Shown here one piece after another: positions 10,279 through 18,279 of a stretch of DNA of 21,433 nucleotides. The number at the start of each line of letters is the position of its first letter. The first letter of the stretch is position 1. The translations under genes were made by a program, and so were the position numbers. This DNA is from Saccoglossus kowalevskii (taxonomy: Eukaryota > Hemichordata > Enteropneusta > Harrimaniidae): positions 166,313-187,745 of the forward strand of contig NW_003106597.1 of assembly GCF_000003605.2 (NCBI RefSeq), read 5' to 3'. The notes beneath the pieces are model-generated. The model was not told where the DNA came from. It did not search any database and worked only from the letters and a program-made list of their open reading frames with translations.

Positions 10279-10671
10279 AGTCATGGAATTATTTAGTTAC
10301 TCGGACGTTCGTATAATTTCGTGTATATTCGAGAAACTTCGCTCACCCTGGAAACCTACGTTTCGCGGGAACATTGCAATCCATATATGGAAATAGTACG
10401 CGTATGATATCTTTTAGCCTATTACGGGCTGACTTTGAAGTCACATGATCGAATTATGAGGTCATCTTTATTATTCGCTTAGCTTTTCTTTAGTAAGCGT
10501 GTGTTGTAGTTTTGAAGCAGTATGATGCAAAATACAGTTCTTTGCTGTTTTATTCCTAAATAGTGTGTGTGTCTTCATTGACTTCGTCCCAGTTACCATT
10601 CCTCGACGGATGGGAGTGTTCTGGTTGCTTGTGGTAGTCAAAGCGAGAATTTTGTTAGTGTTGAACCGGTG
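10279..10671 (+). repeat. 5' LTR of the Gypsy element, main part
   Basis: It aligns with 17513-17898 along its length with substitutions and small indels. It starts AGTCATGG where the 3' copy has TGTCATGG, so the canonical TG has decayed. It is interrupted after GAACCGGTG by the insert that starts at 10672. Confidence 0.9.
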
Positions 10672-10819
10672 CAATCTGATTAAAAGTTGATGTAGTGTAC
10701 GGGCTTTAATTATTTTGGCTATAAACTTATTTTAATCTTATTTTTTATTACTTTTGTTATTAATGCCCTTTTATCTCATTATTTTACTTTGATTTTGATT
10801 TTGTGATTTTTTTTAATTC
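10672..10819 (+). repeat. Left inverted arm of the nested insert
   Basis: Its reverse complement aligns with 11827-11956. Shared blocks include CTTTAATTATTTTGGCTATA, TTTTGTTATTAATGCC and TTTTGTGATTT. Small indels separate the blocks, and overall identity is about 80%. Confidence 0.85.
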
Positions 10820-10896
10820 CGCCCTACCTACATCTGATCCGACGCCTATGTAAGTCCCGTTCAAATCTCGCGTAAGTAACAGCCAATCACAGCCCC

Positions 10897-10905
10897 CCTT
10901 TTATA
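10897..10905 (-). promoter_or_regulatory. Outward TATA box, left side of the insert
   Basis: On the minus strand the sequence reads TATAAAAGG, pointing out of the insert through the left arm toward the 5' LTR. A CCAAT box (10883-10887, plus strand) lies nearby. It mirrors the TATA box at 11776-11784 on the other side. Confidence 0.4.
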
Positions 10906-11673
10906 CAGGCTGTCGGTTGCTTACTTTTCAGTGTATACGGGCAATCTTTCTGTACATTATATTTTGCCCACTTGAATAAACCATTAATAGAAAATTGCTA
11001 GTATATTTTTATTTGCAAAAGAAATTCCACAGCATTTTACAATTTTTGTCATTACATTGAATATTTTTTTCACTTCCAACAAATGTGTACACTTCCTGAT
11101 ACATCTTCGCCAGCCAAGGTTCGTTTATTCAGTCATCGCTTCAATTTTACATCAAACACTGAGCATAGTTATCTATAATGGAAGCAGAACAATAAGTAAA
11201 TCTTAATGATTATAACACTGTAAACAGCTACAGTAAATAATGCAAACTGATTTTAAATTGTATAACGGTCACCGACCCACGGCATCGACGCAGAGAATTG
11301 GAGCAAAAACAATATTTCCTGATCAATTGCGATGTGTTCCAAATAAAACATATTTTATTTCAGTCCAAATCAGCTCAATTACTTTAATAAAGAGTTATTG
11401 TATAATGTACAAAATGTTGATACATTAGTTTTGATGAATATTTACAGCTACGGCTTCAATACCGTAGACGATTTTGGCCCGGTGGTCAACAAAACATCAC
11501 CCGTCTTCAGGGCAAGCGACTGGAAAAAGACACCGGTGTTCGGTCGTACCGGTGGAAACAAAATCGTCACTCCCAGAATAACTATGCAAAATAACGATCT
11601 AAACTCGAACCATTCGTGCCACAATATAAACATAAAAAATGACTTTCGTTGCATTTGACAATGATAAACTTAC

Positions 11674-11721
11674 CGAAAAGCCGCGTTTTTCTCGATCCCT
11701 AACGTCGGTATAATCCGCCAT
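11674..11721 (-). CDS. Possible first coding exon inside the insert, ending at a consensus donor
   Basis: On the minus strand, AAAATGGCGG gives a good start context and opens the 16-codon frame MADYTDVRDREKRGFS. It ends exactly at TCG|GTAAGT, a consensus 5' splice site in phase 0 (donor at 11668-11673). A CRE (11758-11765) lies upstream on this strand. The start also resembles a YY1 site. A possible second exon follows at about 11586 (minus strand, after TTTAG), with a short frame that includes YSGSDDFVSTGTTEH and then reaches a stop or a GT. I recognise no protein. It could be a captured promoter and first exon, or a chance frame. Confidence 0.3.
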
Positions 11722-11757
11722 TTTATTTGAGTGTGTTTGCCACTTGGCTTTGGCCGG

Positions 11758-11784
11758 TGACGTCATCATGTGCGCTATAAAAGG
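11758..11784 (+). promoter_or_regulatory. CRE plus TATA promoter pointing into the Gypsy body
   Basis: A perfect palindromic CRE (TGACGTCA, 11758-11765) sits 10 bp before TATAAAAGG (11776-11784). A start site would be expected about 25-30 bp on, just before the right arm. Transcription would run through the arm into the remaining pol. CRE-TATA pairs are strong Pol II promoter signals, but activity here is inference. The region between this TATA and the minus-strand ATG at 11721 could be bidirectional. Confidence 0.45.
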
Positions 11785-11826
11785 TCTTTGATTCGTTGAC
11801 TAAAATCGTCGATAGTGGGTCTCGTT

Positions 11827-11956
11827 GAATTGAAAAAACAAATCACAAAATCAAAGTAAAATAAAAAGGCATTAATAACAAAAGTTATAAAAATTAAAAT
11901 AAGTTATAGCCAAAATAATTAAAGACCGTATACTACATCAGATTTGAATCAGATTG
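11827..11956 (-). repeat. Right inverted arm of the nested insert
   Basis: It is the inverse of 10672-10819. The outer end includes a small palindrome (TACTACATCA...TGATGTAGTA, about 11931-11963) that spans the insert/LTR junction, which blurs the exact boundary. Confidence 0.85.
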
Positions 11957-11973
11957 ATGTAGTACGTGAGAGT
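11957..11973 (+). repeat. Tail of the 5' LTR beyond the nested insert
   Basis: GTAGTACGTGAGAGT (11959-11973) matches GTCGTCCGTGAGAGT (17898-17912) at 13 of 15 bases. The LTR therefore resumes here. No clear tRNA primer-binding site follows. Confidence 0.6.
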
Positions 11974-12206
11974 ATACATGAGGAAAACTATTTGACATTA
12001 ACCAAACCTGGCTCTGATTTGAAAAAGCGGCCTGGTATTAAAATTCTTGGTAACAGTGATGGTGACCCTGATCAGCTGTCTGATTTAGTTGGTGTTGTAA
12101 AAGGACTACAACAATGTGTAGAAACGCTGGAAAACCGAGATTGTGACTCTCCGAGAGAGGTCACAAGGCGAAAGGTCAAACCAGAGTAAAAGTCAGAAAG
12201 TATGTT
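11974..12206 (+). pseudogene. Leader and gag remnant of the Gypsy element
   Basis: Only about 230 bp separate the LTR from the protease region, far too little for a Gypsy gag. One frame is open to a stop at 12187-12189 and contains SDLVGVVKGLQQCVETLENRD, a possible gag tail or helical linker. No capsid core and no CCHC zinc knuckle is seen. An alternative frame ends in SQKVCYANQ, which could be the first cysteine of a truncated knuckle; this is speculative. The simplest reading is a large internal deletion of gag. Confidence 0.5.
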
Positions 12207-13022
12207 ATGCCAACCAGACAAAAAGCTAGTGATTTAAACACCGACGGACTGGATCAACCCTCAGTCCCAGTAAAGCAAAACAAAGAAAGTGAGCAGACCC
12301 GGGAAATCTGTCACAGTAGTGTCTTGGGGAAAATTAGAACACGTTCAATGACCAATAATGAAAACTGGTGTGGTAAAACAAAATTGTTTGCTGATGTAGA
12401 GATTCATGGTGTTAAAGGCTGTATTCAAATAGACACTGGGGCTCCCGATTCATTTCTGGCTGAGCATTGGTTTTTGAAAGTACCAGAAACGGAAAGAACA
12501 CAGCTGCAGGTGGTCAGGGAGCCAGTATGTGCTTTTGGTAATCATAAACAGGAAGTACTTGGTTTCTGCTATATGCATGTCACTTTATGTGGTGAAACGG
12601 TTGAAGTACCTATATATATTGTGGAATTGGAATCTTGGGTACTTGATATGTCTACACTAGGTCCGTTAAAATGTAAAAATGATGCATTCAATGGTGTGTT
12701 GGAACAGGAAGGTCATATAATCCCATGTTTTGATAGTCCTCAGCACTCAGTATGTCTGAAGCCTTATATATCCAGGATTGTTGTTGATAAAGACTCTGTC
12801 ATTCCTGCCGGCAGTGAGGCTTTGATTGTTGGTAGAAAAGTAAGAGTCCCAAAACAAGGCGAAATTGGCTTTGCTGAGCGCCCTCTTGTGACAAGAATGG
12901 GGAGATCTTGGGTAGTCCCAGAACATAATTACACTGCTTGTGTTATGCCAACTCGCTCTACTGGTAGTTTTGAAAATGGCATTGGGGGTGTGCCATGCTG
13001 TTGTATATCCATGGAGTGCTAA
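12207..13022 (+). pseudogene. Gypsy aspartic protease region and linker (pol part 1)
   Basis: This is the retropepsin-like protease that would cut the polyprotein. The catalytic motif IDTGA is intact, with Asp at 12432-12434, in the context VKGCIQIDTGAPDSFL. The usual downstream ILG-type motif reads VLDMS here. A linker of about 150 residues follows the protease, rich in beta-type segments. The frame breaks near a run of five G at 12984-12988 and runs into a stop at 13020; the homologous reading moves to the next frame from about 12990. The ATG at 12207 is only the first in the frame; the native protein would begin upstream in gag. Confidence 0.8.
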
Positions 13023-13995
13023 GATTCCAATCCGAACACTCAATGTGACTCCCACTGACCAAATACTTGAAGCTGGGACGGCCATCGTACTTCTTAGGGT
13101 TGACACGGATAGCGTCTTACCATTCAATCTCCAGCAGGAATCCTTGGCGGATAAGAAGGAAACCATTGTAAATAATCATAGTAATGAAAGTTCTATTAGT
13201 ACACATTCTAGTACTATTATATCTGATTCCCTCCAGGCAAATTCAGACGATTTTGAAGCTCTTGTGCCGAGTCATCTTAAGGAGCTGTACAGGAAGAGTA
13301 GTGTGGGTTTGGATAAAACACAGACACAACAGTTTGTTGATTTGTTGGTGAAATCTTCTGGTATCTTTAGTTGTGATGGTCAGGATTTAGATAAAGTGGA
13401 TTTGATAAAACATGAGATAGTAGTAGACGGAAAACCAGTGCGACAAGCTTCATACCGTACTCCAATATGGAAACACAGAGATTGAGAGACAGACGAAAGA
13501 TTTCTTGGATAGGGGATTGAAGAGACTGTCAGCCCTTGGGCCTCTCCAGTAGTCTTGGTCCAGAAAAAAGATCGGACACAAAGACTGTGCATATACTATC
13601 ATGAACTAAATTCAGTGACTGTCCAGAACAGCTTTCCTCTCCCAAGGATTGACGATGCTTTGGAATCACTCTATGGGTCAAAATGGTTTTCTACATTAGA
13701 TTTACAATCAGGATATTGGCAAATTGAGCTTGCACCGGAGTCTAAACCATACACTGCCTTTTGTACGAAAACTGGGTATACCAGTGGAAGGTGCTTCCAT
13801 TTGGCTTGATCAAAGGTGTTAGCACTTTTGAAAGAATTATGGAACGTTGTTTCAGTGGTTTGTCATGGAAAATCTTAATCTTGTATCTGGATGACATTAT
13901 TGTATTTGCCAGAACGTTTGAGGAGGAGTTGAAACGGTTAGAATTAGTTTTTGATCGGCTACAACAGACGGTTAAAAATAAAACCTAACTAATGT
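13023..13995 (+). pseudogene. Gypsy reverse transcriptase (pol part 2), broken
   Basis: This domain would synthesise cDNA from the element RNA in the cytoplasmic particle. Recognisable blocks are the N-terminal DLIKHEIVVDGKPVRQ, SPWASPVVLVQKKD (13540-13569), the FSTLDLQSGYWQIEL block, and the catalytic YLDD at 13884-13895, which is intact. Breaks are a stop at 13483 with a local double frameshift near 13478-13517, a frameshift near 13775-13785, another near 13970, and an in-frame TAA at about 13988. RVETTIDG-type variation aside, the fold signature is unmistakable. Domain order fits Ty3/Gypsy rather than Copia, because RT comes before integrase. Confidence 0.92.
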
Positions 13996-14890
13996 GTGCT
14001 GTTTGCCTCTGTAGTTGAATTTTTGGGTCACAGAATTTCGGAATATGGGGTTGAGGCAGATCCTGGAAAGGTGGACGTAATGCGGCATTGGCCTACACCC
14101 AGTTATGTGACAGAGGTTCGTTCTTTCATTGGTTTGGCCTCATACTACAAATGTTTTGTCAGGGGGCTCGCAGAACTAGCACGACCCTTGCATGAGTTAA
14201 CGAAGAAGAATGTTGTCTTTGATTGGACAATGCAATGTCAAAATGCCTTTGATAGTCTGAAGGATGCTTTGACATCTGCTCCCATTTTGGCATTTCCATA
14301 TGAAGACGAAACTTTTATACTAGATATCAATGCTAGTGGTTGTGGCATTGGTGCTGTTTTGTCCCAGATACAGAACGGGAAGGAATGGCCCATTGGGTAT
14401 GCTGGTCGGGCTTTGTCAGCTGCAGAGCGCAGATATTGTGTGACCAGAAGAGAGTTGCTTGCAGTTGTAAATTATATTATACTATCGCCATTATTTGTTA
14501 GGAAGAAGGTTCACACTTCGAACAGATCATGCTTCTTTAACATGGTTAATGCGATTCAAAAATCCCGAGGGTCAGCTGGCTCGCTGGATTGAATTATTGC
14601 AACAATTTGATTTCACCATTGTCTATAGGCCGGGCAAACGTCATGGCAATGTATATGCATTAAGTAGAGCACCTACTTATAGATGTAAACAATGTGGTCA
14701 GATGCATGCTAGTACTAGTGTCTCTAAATGTGATCCAGATTCGGATAATGAATCTAGTCAGAAAGCTCCCTCATTTAACCCATTAGCTTCTGAATATGTA
14801 CCGGTTGGTCAGGATGTTGTAGGAGTTGGTAGTACTGATGGGTTACCCCCTGGACGGGTGATGACGGTATGTCGAGATAAATCCAAGCAG
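13996..14890 (+). pseudogene. Gypsy connection and RNase H domains (pol part 3), broken
   Basis: VEFLGHRIS and VRSFIGLASYYKCFVRGLA mark the RT-thumb/connection. RNase H follows, with LDINASGCGIGAVLSQ, ALSAAERRYCVTRRELLAVV and LRTDHASLTWL. The first RNase H catalytic Asp (normally in a TDAS motif) is replaced by Asn (AAT, 14329-14331), while the Glu and the later Asp are kept. A frameshift or small insertion near 14480-14500 moves the reading to a second frame. That frame runs on to the solo LTR and contains a CKQCGQMH segment at about 14690, a possible metal-binding knuckle. Confidence 0.88.
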
Positions 14891-14895
14891 GGAGG
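14891..14895 (+). repeat. Target-site duplication GGAGG, left copy (right copy 15399-15403)
   Basis: GGAGG immediately precedes the solo LTR and is repeated exactly after it, as expected for integration of an LTR element with 5-base staggering. Confidence 0.85.
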
Positions 14896-15398
14896 TGTCG
14901 CATACGACTTATTTACCACTTCCGTGTCACTGAGAATGTTCTAGAACCGTACTGTGTCTGGGTGGAATATTCTAGATTTTTTTTAGAAACTGGTTGAATA
15001 GGTATTAGAACAATAGGTATTAGGGGGCAATAGAAGGTAATTTGAAATTTGTAGTAAATTCCAGACTCATTATGTATGCTGATGTAATGGTCTATTTATA
15101 GACAGTGGGGGTATATATAGGGGAGTTGTTCAGCACTGATTTCAGATCGGATATCTCGTTGAATGGTATTGGAGTTTAAGTATCTAGTCATTGGAGTAGT
15201 GGAGTTTTACCGCGTTATTGTACTTGATGTTTGCAGAGTATAATAATACCAGTACCAGTTGAAACCTCATCTGTTGGCTCCGTGTTCGTATTTTATCATT
15301 GCCGCCAGGGAAGTCTTTCTGTTACTGTTGCCATTTTGGTATTTGAACCATCACACCTGTACTATAATAATTACGGTAATATTACGTTGCGTGTGACA
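14896..15398 (+). mobile_element. Solo LTR inserted in Gypsy pol
   Basis: This 503 bp non-coding segment starts TGTCGCA and ends TGTGACA (a near-perfect terminal inversion with TG...CA ends) and is flanked by GGAGG on both sides. A TATA-like TATATATAG lies at 15112-15120. It has no similarity to the host element's own LTRs, so it is from a different family. The net insertion of 508 bp changes the frame by one, which matches the observed change of reading frame of pol across it. Solo LTRs arise by recombination between the two LTRs of a full element. Orientation is inferred from the TATA box. Confidence 0.85.
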
Positions 15399-15403
15399 GG
15401 AGG

Positions 15404-16240
15404 TGAGACGAATGGGCAGTCAGATGTTGGTATTTTGGTGCAATACTCGAAATGGACCCACACTGAACTCCAGGAGAAACAGCATCAGGAGGCTGGTGTG
15501 AGCACTTTAATTTCTGCCGTTGAGCATGCTATGCAAAGACCTGCGTGGGAGGGAATTTCTGCATTTTCTCCTGAGGTAAAAGTGTGCTGGTCTTCATTTG
15601 ATCATCTTTGTGTCAGGAATGGTGTTCTGTATAGATTGTTTGAAAGTGCTGATGATACACAAGTGACCTGGCAGCTGTATTTGCCCCTAGACTGTAGACA
15701 GCAGGTGTTGCATGGGCTGCACACAGCTAAAGCAGGTGGACATCTGGGAATGGATAAATCCCTCACTAAGCTGAGACAGCGGTACTTCTGGTATGGAATG
15801 ACATCTGATATCAGAGCATATATCAAGTCGTGTGATGTATGTGCAGGTTGCCAGGCCACAAAAACGTAAGAGAGCGCCCTTACAATCCTACCTGGTTGGC
15901 TACCCGATGGAAAGGACAGCAATTGGCATCCTTGGTCCTTTCACGTAAAGTTTTGATGGTAACAAGTGTTTTGCTGACTACTTTAGTAAGTGATTGGAAT
16001 GCATTCCAGTGAATGATGAGAAGGCAACAACAGTGGCTAAAGCACTGGTTGATAATGTGTTCACTAGGATTGGTATGCCTCGAGAGATTCATTTTGATAG
16101 GGGTAGATATTTTATATCCACGGTTTTCAAGGAAGTATGTCAGGTATTGGACATTTCTAAGACCTACACTACACCAAGCCACCCTCAAAGTGATGGTTTG
16201 GTTGAAAGACATGAAGGTTATATATTGTTGGATCGATTAA
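15404..16240 (+). pseudogene. Gypsy integrase, zinc-binding and catalytic core (pol part 4), broken
   Basis: Integrase inserts the cDNA into the genome. The H2C2 finger is recognisable: HTAKAGGHLG and CDVC, near 15720-15845. A stop at 15867 and a frameshift follow; the core then continues with two in-frame stops (15946-15948 and 15991-15993). The first catalytic Asp position, in the block before ILGPF, is Gly (GGC, 15925-15927). The second Asp (HFDRGR, 16096-16098) and the Glu (GLVERHE, 16204-16206) remain. A further frameshift falls at about 16235. The enzyme is therefore dead by several independent lesions. Confidence 0.9.
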
Positions 16241-16916
16241 GACTTATCTTGATCAATTGGCACAACAACAGGACTGGGATCAGTATTTACCCTATATCAG
16301 CATGGCTTATAGATCATCTGTGCATTCCTCTACAGGTGAAACTCCTAATTTGTTAATGCTTGGCAGAGAGGTATTCTTGCCAGTGGACTTAATGTTCGAA
16401 AGTAATAATCCTGATGCCAGGGCACAGACAGACTATGTGACAGATCTGAAATCTAAGTTGCAGAAAGCGTATGCCTGGGCTAGAGAACAGGTGGCAATAA
16501 GTGCCCGTGTCCAGAAGAAACACTACGATCGGCACTTGGACAAACAAGGTTTTCAAGCTGGAGAATTTGTATGGTTGAAGGAAGAAAGAAGGAGAATAGG
16601 TTTGAGTCCAAAATTGCAGCTAAACTTTGAAGGGCCTTACTTGGTCATAAGACTTTCAGATGTGGTGTACAGGATTCAAAGAAGCCCTCGCAGTAGGTTT
16701 AAGATCTTCCATTATGAGAAGCTGAAGAAATATCAAGGGAAATCGATAGTCTCCTGGTTGAAGCATGTGCCCATGGTTAGCTTGGATCAACGCCTACAAA
16801 TTGGTTTACCAGAAGAGAATCTGTTGGACGCTGCTGCCATTGTTGAGGAACCGGTAATTGATCCAAAGACAGGTCAGATGGACGAAACTTCCACCTTCAT
16901 CGGAAACTCATGGTGA
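16241..16916 (+). pseudogene. Gypsy integrase C-terminal part with GPY/F domain (pol part 5)
   Basis: This is the longest intact segment of pol. WDQYLPYISMAYRSSVHSST and NLLMLGREVFLPVDL are the conserved end of the integrase core. A basic helix follows, then the GPY/F module with LNFEGPYLVIRLSDVVYRIQ (about 16620-16680) and FHYEKLKKYQ. GPY/F domains are found in Gypsy and retroviral-type integrases and are thought to aid multimerisation. The frame ends at 16914-16916. Confidence 0.9.
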
Positions 16917-17170
16917 GACACCGATGTGTGAACCAGAAAGAGTTGCTGGTGACCATTCAGAATTTGTTGCAACTACTTTCGAGCCAGCAACAGAAACACT
17001 TGCAGCCAATATCCAGGTCAATTCAGATTCTGCTGATGATGGAAATTTTAAGGTGGATGTTACTAAGGAGGAGACATGGAGAGATTATAGAACCATCTAA
17101 TGTTTCACGAAGATATCCAAGAAGAGAGCGTAACCAACTATTATGGATTTGGAATAATCAGAAGAATTAA
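16858..17170 (+). pseudogene. Gypsy pol C-terminal tail, frameshifted
   Basis: An acidic tail reads in one frame up to a stop at 17098-17100. A basic segment with RRYPRRERNQ then reads in another frame to 17168-17170. A Y-P-R-R-x-R-type basic end is usual for related metazoan Gypsy pols, so this is probably the native C-terminus, split by a frameshift near 17090. Confidence 0.6.
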
Positions 17171-17500
17171 CCTATATGATGATGATGTTAACCATATTTG
17201 ATTTGTTTAGCTATTCAAACTCATGGACAACGGACATTAGTACAACTTTGAACTAAATGCTTGGAACTGTAATATGAAAGAGCATTGATTATAAAGCAAA
17301 TAATGAATAAGAATGATATTGCTTTGTTATTATTAATTTTTGTAATGACTAAAACCTTACTTTACAGGTACATGTATCTCGCTCATATAAGATTATAGAA
17401 TCATTGGTAATTTCTTTTATTTCATACTTTATTTCACTGTTTTGTAATTTCTCATATTTCATTGTATAGTACAACGCAAACACAGGATGTAGTTTGGTCT
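17171..17500 (+). other. Gypsy 3' untranslated internal region
   Basis: AT-rich sequence between the end of pol and the polypurine tract. No env-like frame or other ORF is seen. Confidence 0.6.
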
Positions 17501-17512
17501 GGGAGGGAGGAA
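17501..17512 (+). other. Polypurine tract
   Basis: GGGAGGGAGGAA directly abuts the TG of the 3' LTR. It is the expected plus-strand primer site for the element's reverse transcription and fixes the LTR start at 17513. Confidence 0.88.
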
Positions 17513-17912
17513 TGTCATGGAATTATTTAGTTACTCAGACGTTCGTATAATTTCGTGTATATTCGAGAAACGTCGCTCACCCTGTAAACCTACATTTCGT
17601 GGGAACATTGCAATACATATATAGAAATAGTACGCGTATAATTTCCCTTAGCCTATTACGGGCTGACTGAAGTCACGTGATTATGAGGTCATCTTTATTA
17701 TTTGCTTATTTTGTCTATAGTAAGCGTGTGTTGTAGTTTTGAAGCGGTGCGATGAAAAATACAGTTCTTTGCTGTTTTATTCCTGAATGGTGTGTGTGTC
17801 TTCATTGATTGTGTCCCCGTTACCATTCCTCGATGGCTGGGAGTGCTCTGGTTGCTTGTGGTAGTCAAAGCGAGATTTTTGTTAGTGTTGAACCGGTGTC
17901 GTCCGTGAGAGT
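17513..17912 (+). repeat. 3' LTR of the Gypsy element
   Basis: It starts TGTCATGG after the polypurine tract and matches 10279-10671 plus 11959-11973. A weak TATA-like ATACATATATAG occurs in the first third. The right end is not exact: no TG...CA closure with a target duplication is visible. Confidence 0.85.
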
Positions 17913-17928
17913 CGATATCGACCATTGA

Positions 17929-18279
17929 TTTGGCGCGAACACCGTCAGTTTGTTACAGGGTGATATAACTTGTGAGAGACAGTCCCTGAAATACCCAAAT
18001 ATTTCTCTTACAGTACCTATATCGGATATGTATGAGATCGTTATTATTGAGCTGCCGTCATTAGTCGATCAAGCTCTAAATACAACGGTGATTGAAACAC
18101 CGCCGAAGTTCAACATTAAATGATTGGACGTTGGATCATTTTTTGAATCATACTATAAACTTGCACATCAGAATCAGTATACTTTTGGGCTTCAAATTAG
18201 TTTTTACGAACGGCTATTTTTATACGGCTTGCAGACACCGTTTTCAAGGGCATACATGATTAATGTTCTGATCCTGTAA
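17929..18279 (+). pseudogene. Decayed coding sequence abutting the 3' LTR, unrecognised
   Basis: One reading frame runs 64 codons from 17929 to 18120. It meets a single TGA at 18121-18123 and continues 51 codons in the same frame to TAA at 18277-18279. Both halves look protein-like: GANTVSLLQGDITCERQS and DMYEIVIIELPSLVDQAL before the stop, and LDVGSFFESYYKLAHQNQY and ISFYERLFLYGLQTPFS after it. An in-frame TGA at 17926 lies at the LTR edge. Other short coding-like frames follow (18282-18400 and 18491-18595), perhaps after frameshifts. I do not recognise the family. The position right against the LTR suggests the retroelement inserted in or next to it. The left half is not evident before 10279. 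Confidence 0.45.

Larger units (their letters stand above)
10672..11956. mobile_element. Nested 1.3 kb inverted-arm (TIR/foldback-like) insertion in the 5' LTR
   Basis: The segment begins CAATCTGATT and ends AATCAGATTG, a perfect 10-base terminal inversion. Diverged inverted arms of 130-148 bp continue inward from it. It interrupts the 5' LTR: the bases before it match the 3' LTR up to 17898 and the bases after it (11959-11973) match 17898-17912. A target duplication is uncertain, at best an imperfect GGTG/GATG. No transposase is visible, so it is non-autonomous or foldback-like. The interior holds two outward TATA boxes and a CpG-rich patch. I cannot assign a superfamily. Confidence 0.75.
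10279..17912 (+). mobile_element. Degenerate Ty3/Gypsy LTR retrotransposon with two nested insertions
   Basis: Two LTRs in the same orientation enclose protease, reverse transcriptase, RNase H, integrase and a GPY/F tail, in Ty3/Gypsy order. The LTRs agree at roughly nine positions in ten, so the insertion is old. Internal pol carries at least ten frameshifts or stops, gag is essentially absent, and key catalytic residues are changed. It cannot move by itself. The 5' LTR is split by a 1.3 kb inverted-arm insert and pol is split by a solo LTR. The right boundary is approximate, because the last LTR bases are inferred from a 15-base block (17898-17912) shared with 11959-11973. No outer target duplication was found. 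Confidence 0.92.

Noticed and set aside
10471-10674. Antisense ORF of 67 codons in the 5' LTR, with a matching ORF in the 3' LTR (17698-17925)
   Set aside because: Both copies stay open, but most base differences between the LTRs change the amino acid. This fits neutral drift of recent duplicates rather than a selected antisense protein.
15602-16212. Minus-strand ORFs of 106 and 110 codons over the integrase
   Set aside because: They are shadows of the plus-strand integrase reading, which carries the recognisable family motifs.
18001-18013. Splice-acceptor-like TTTCTCTTACAG within the coding-like segment after the 3' LTR
   Set aside because: The reading frame is open and protein-like on both sides of it, so no intron is needed.
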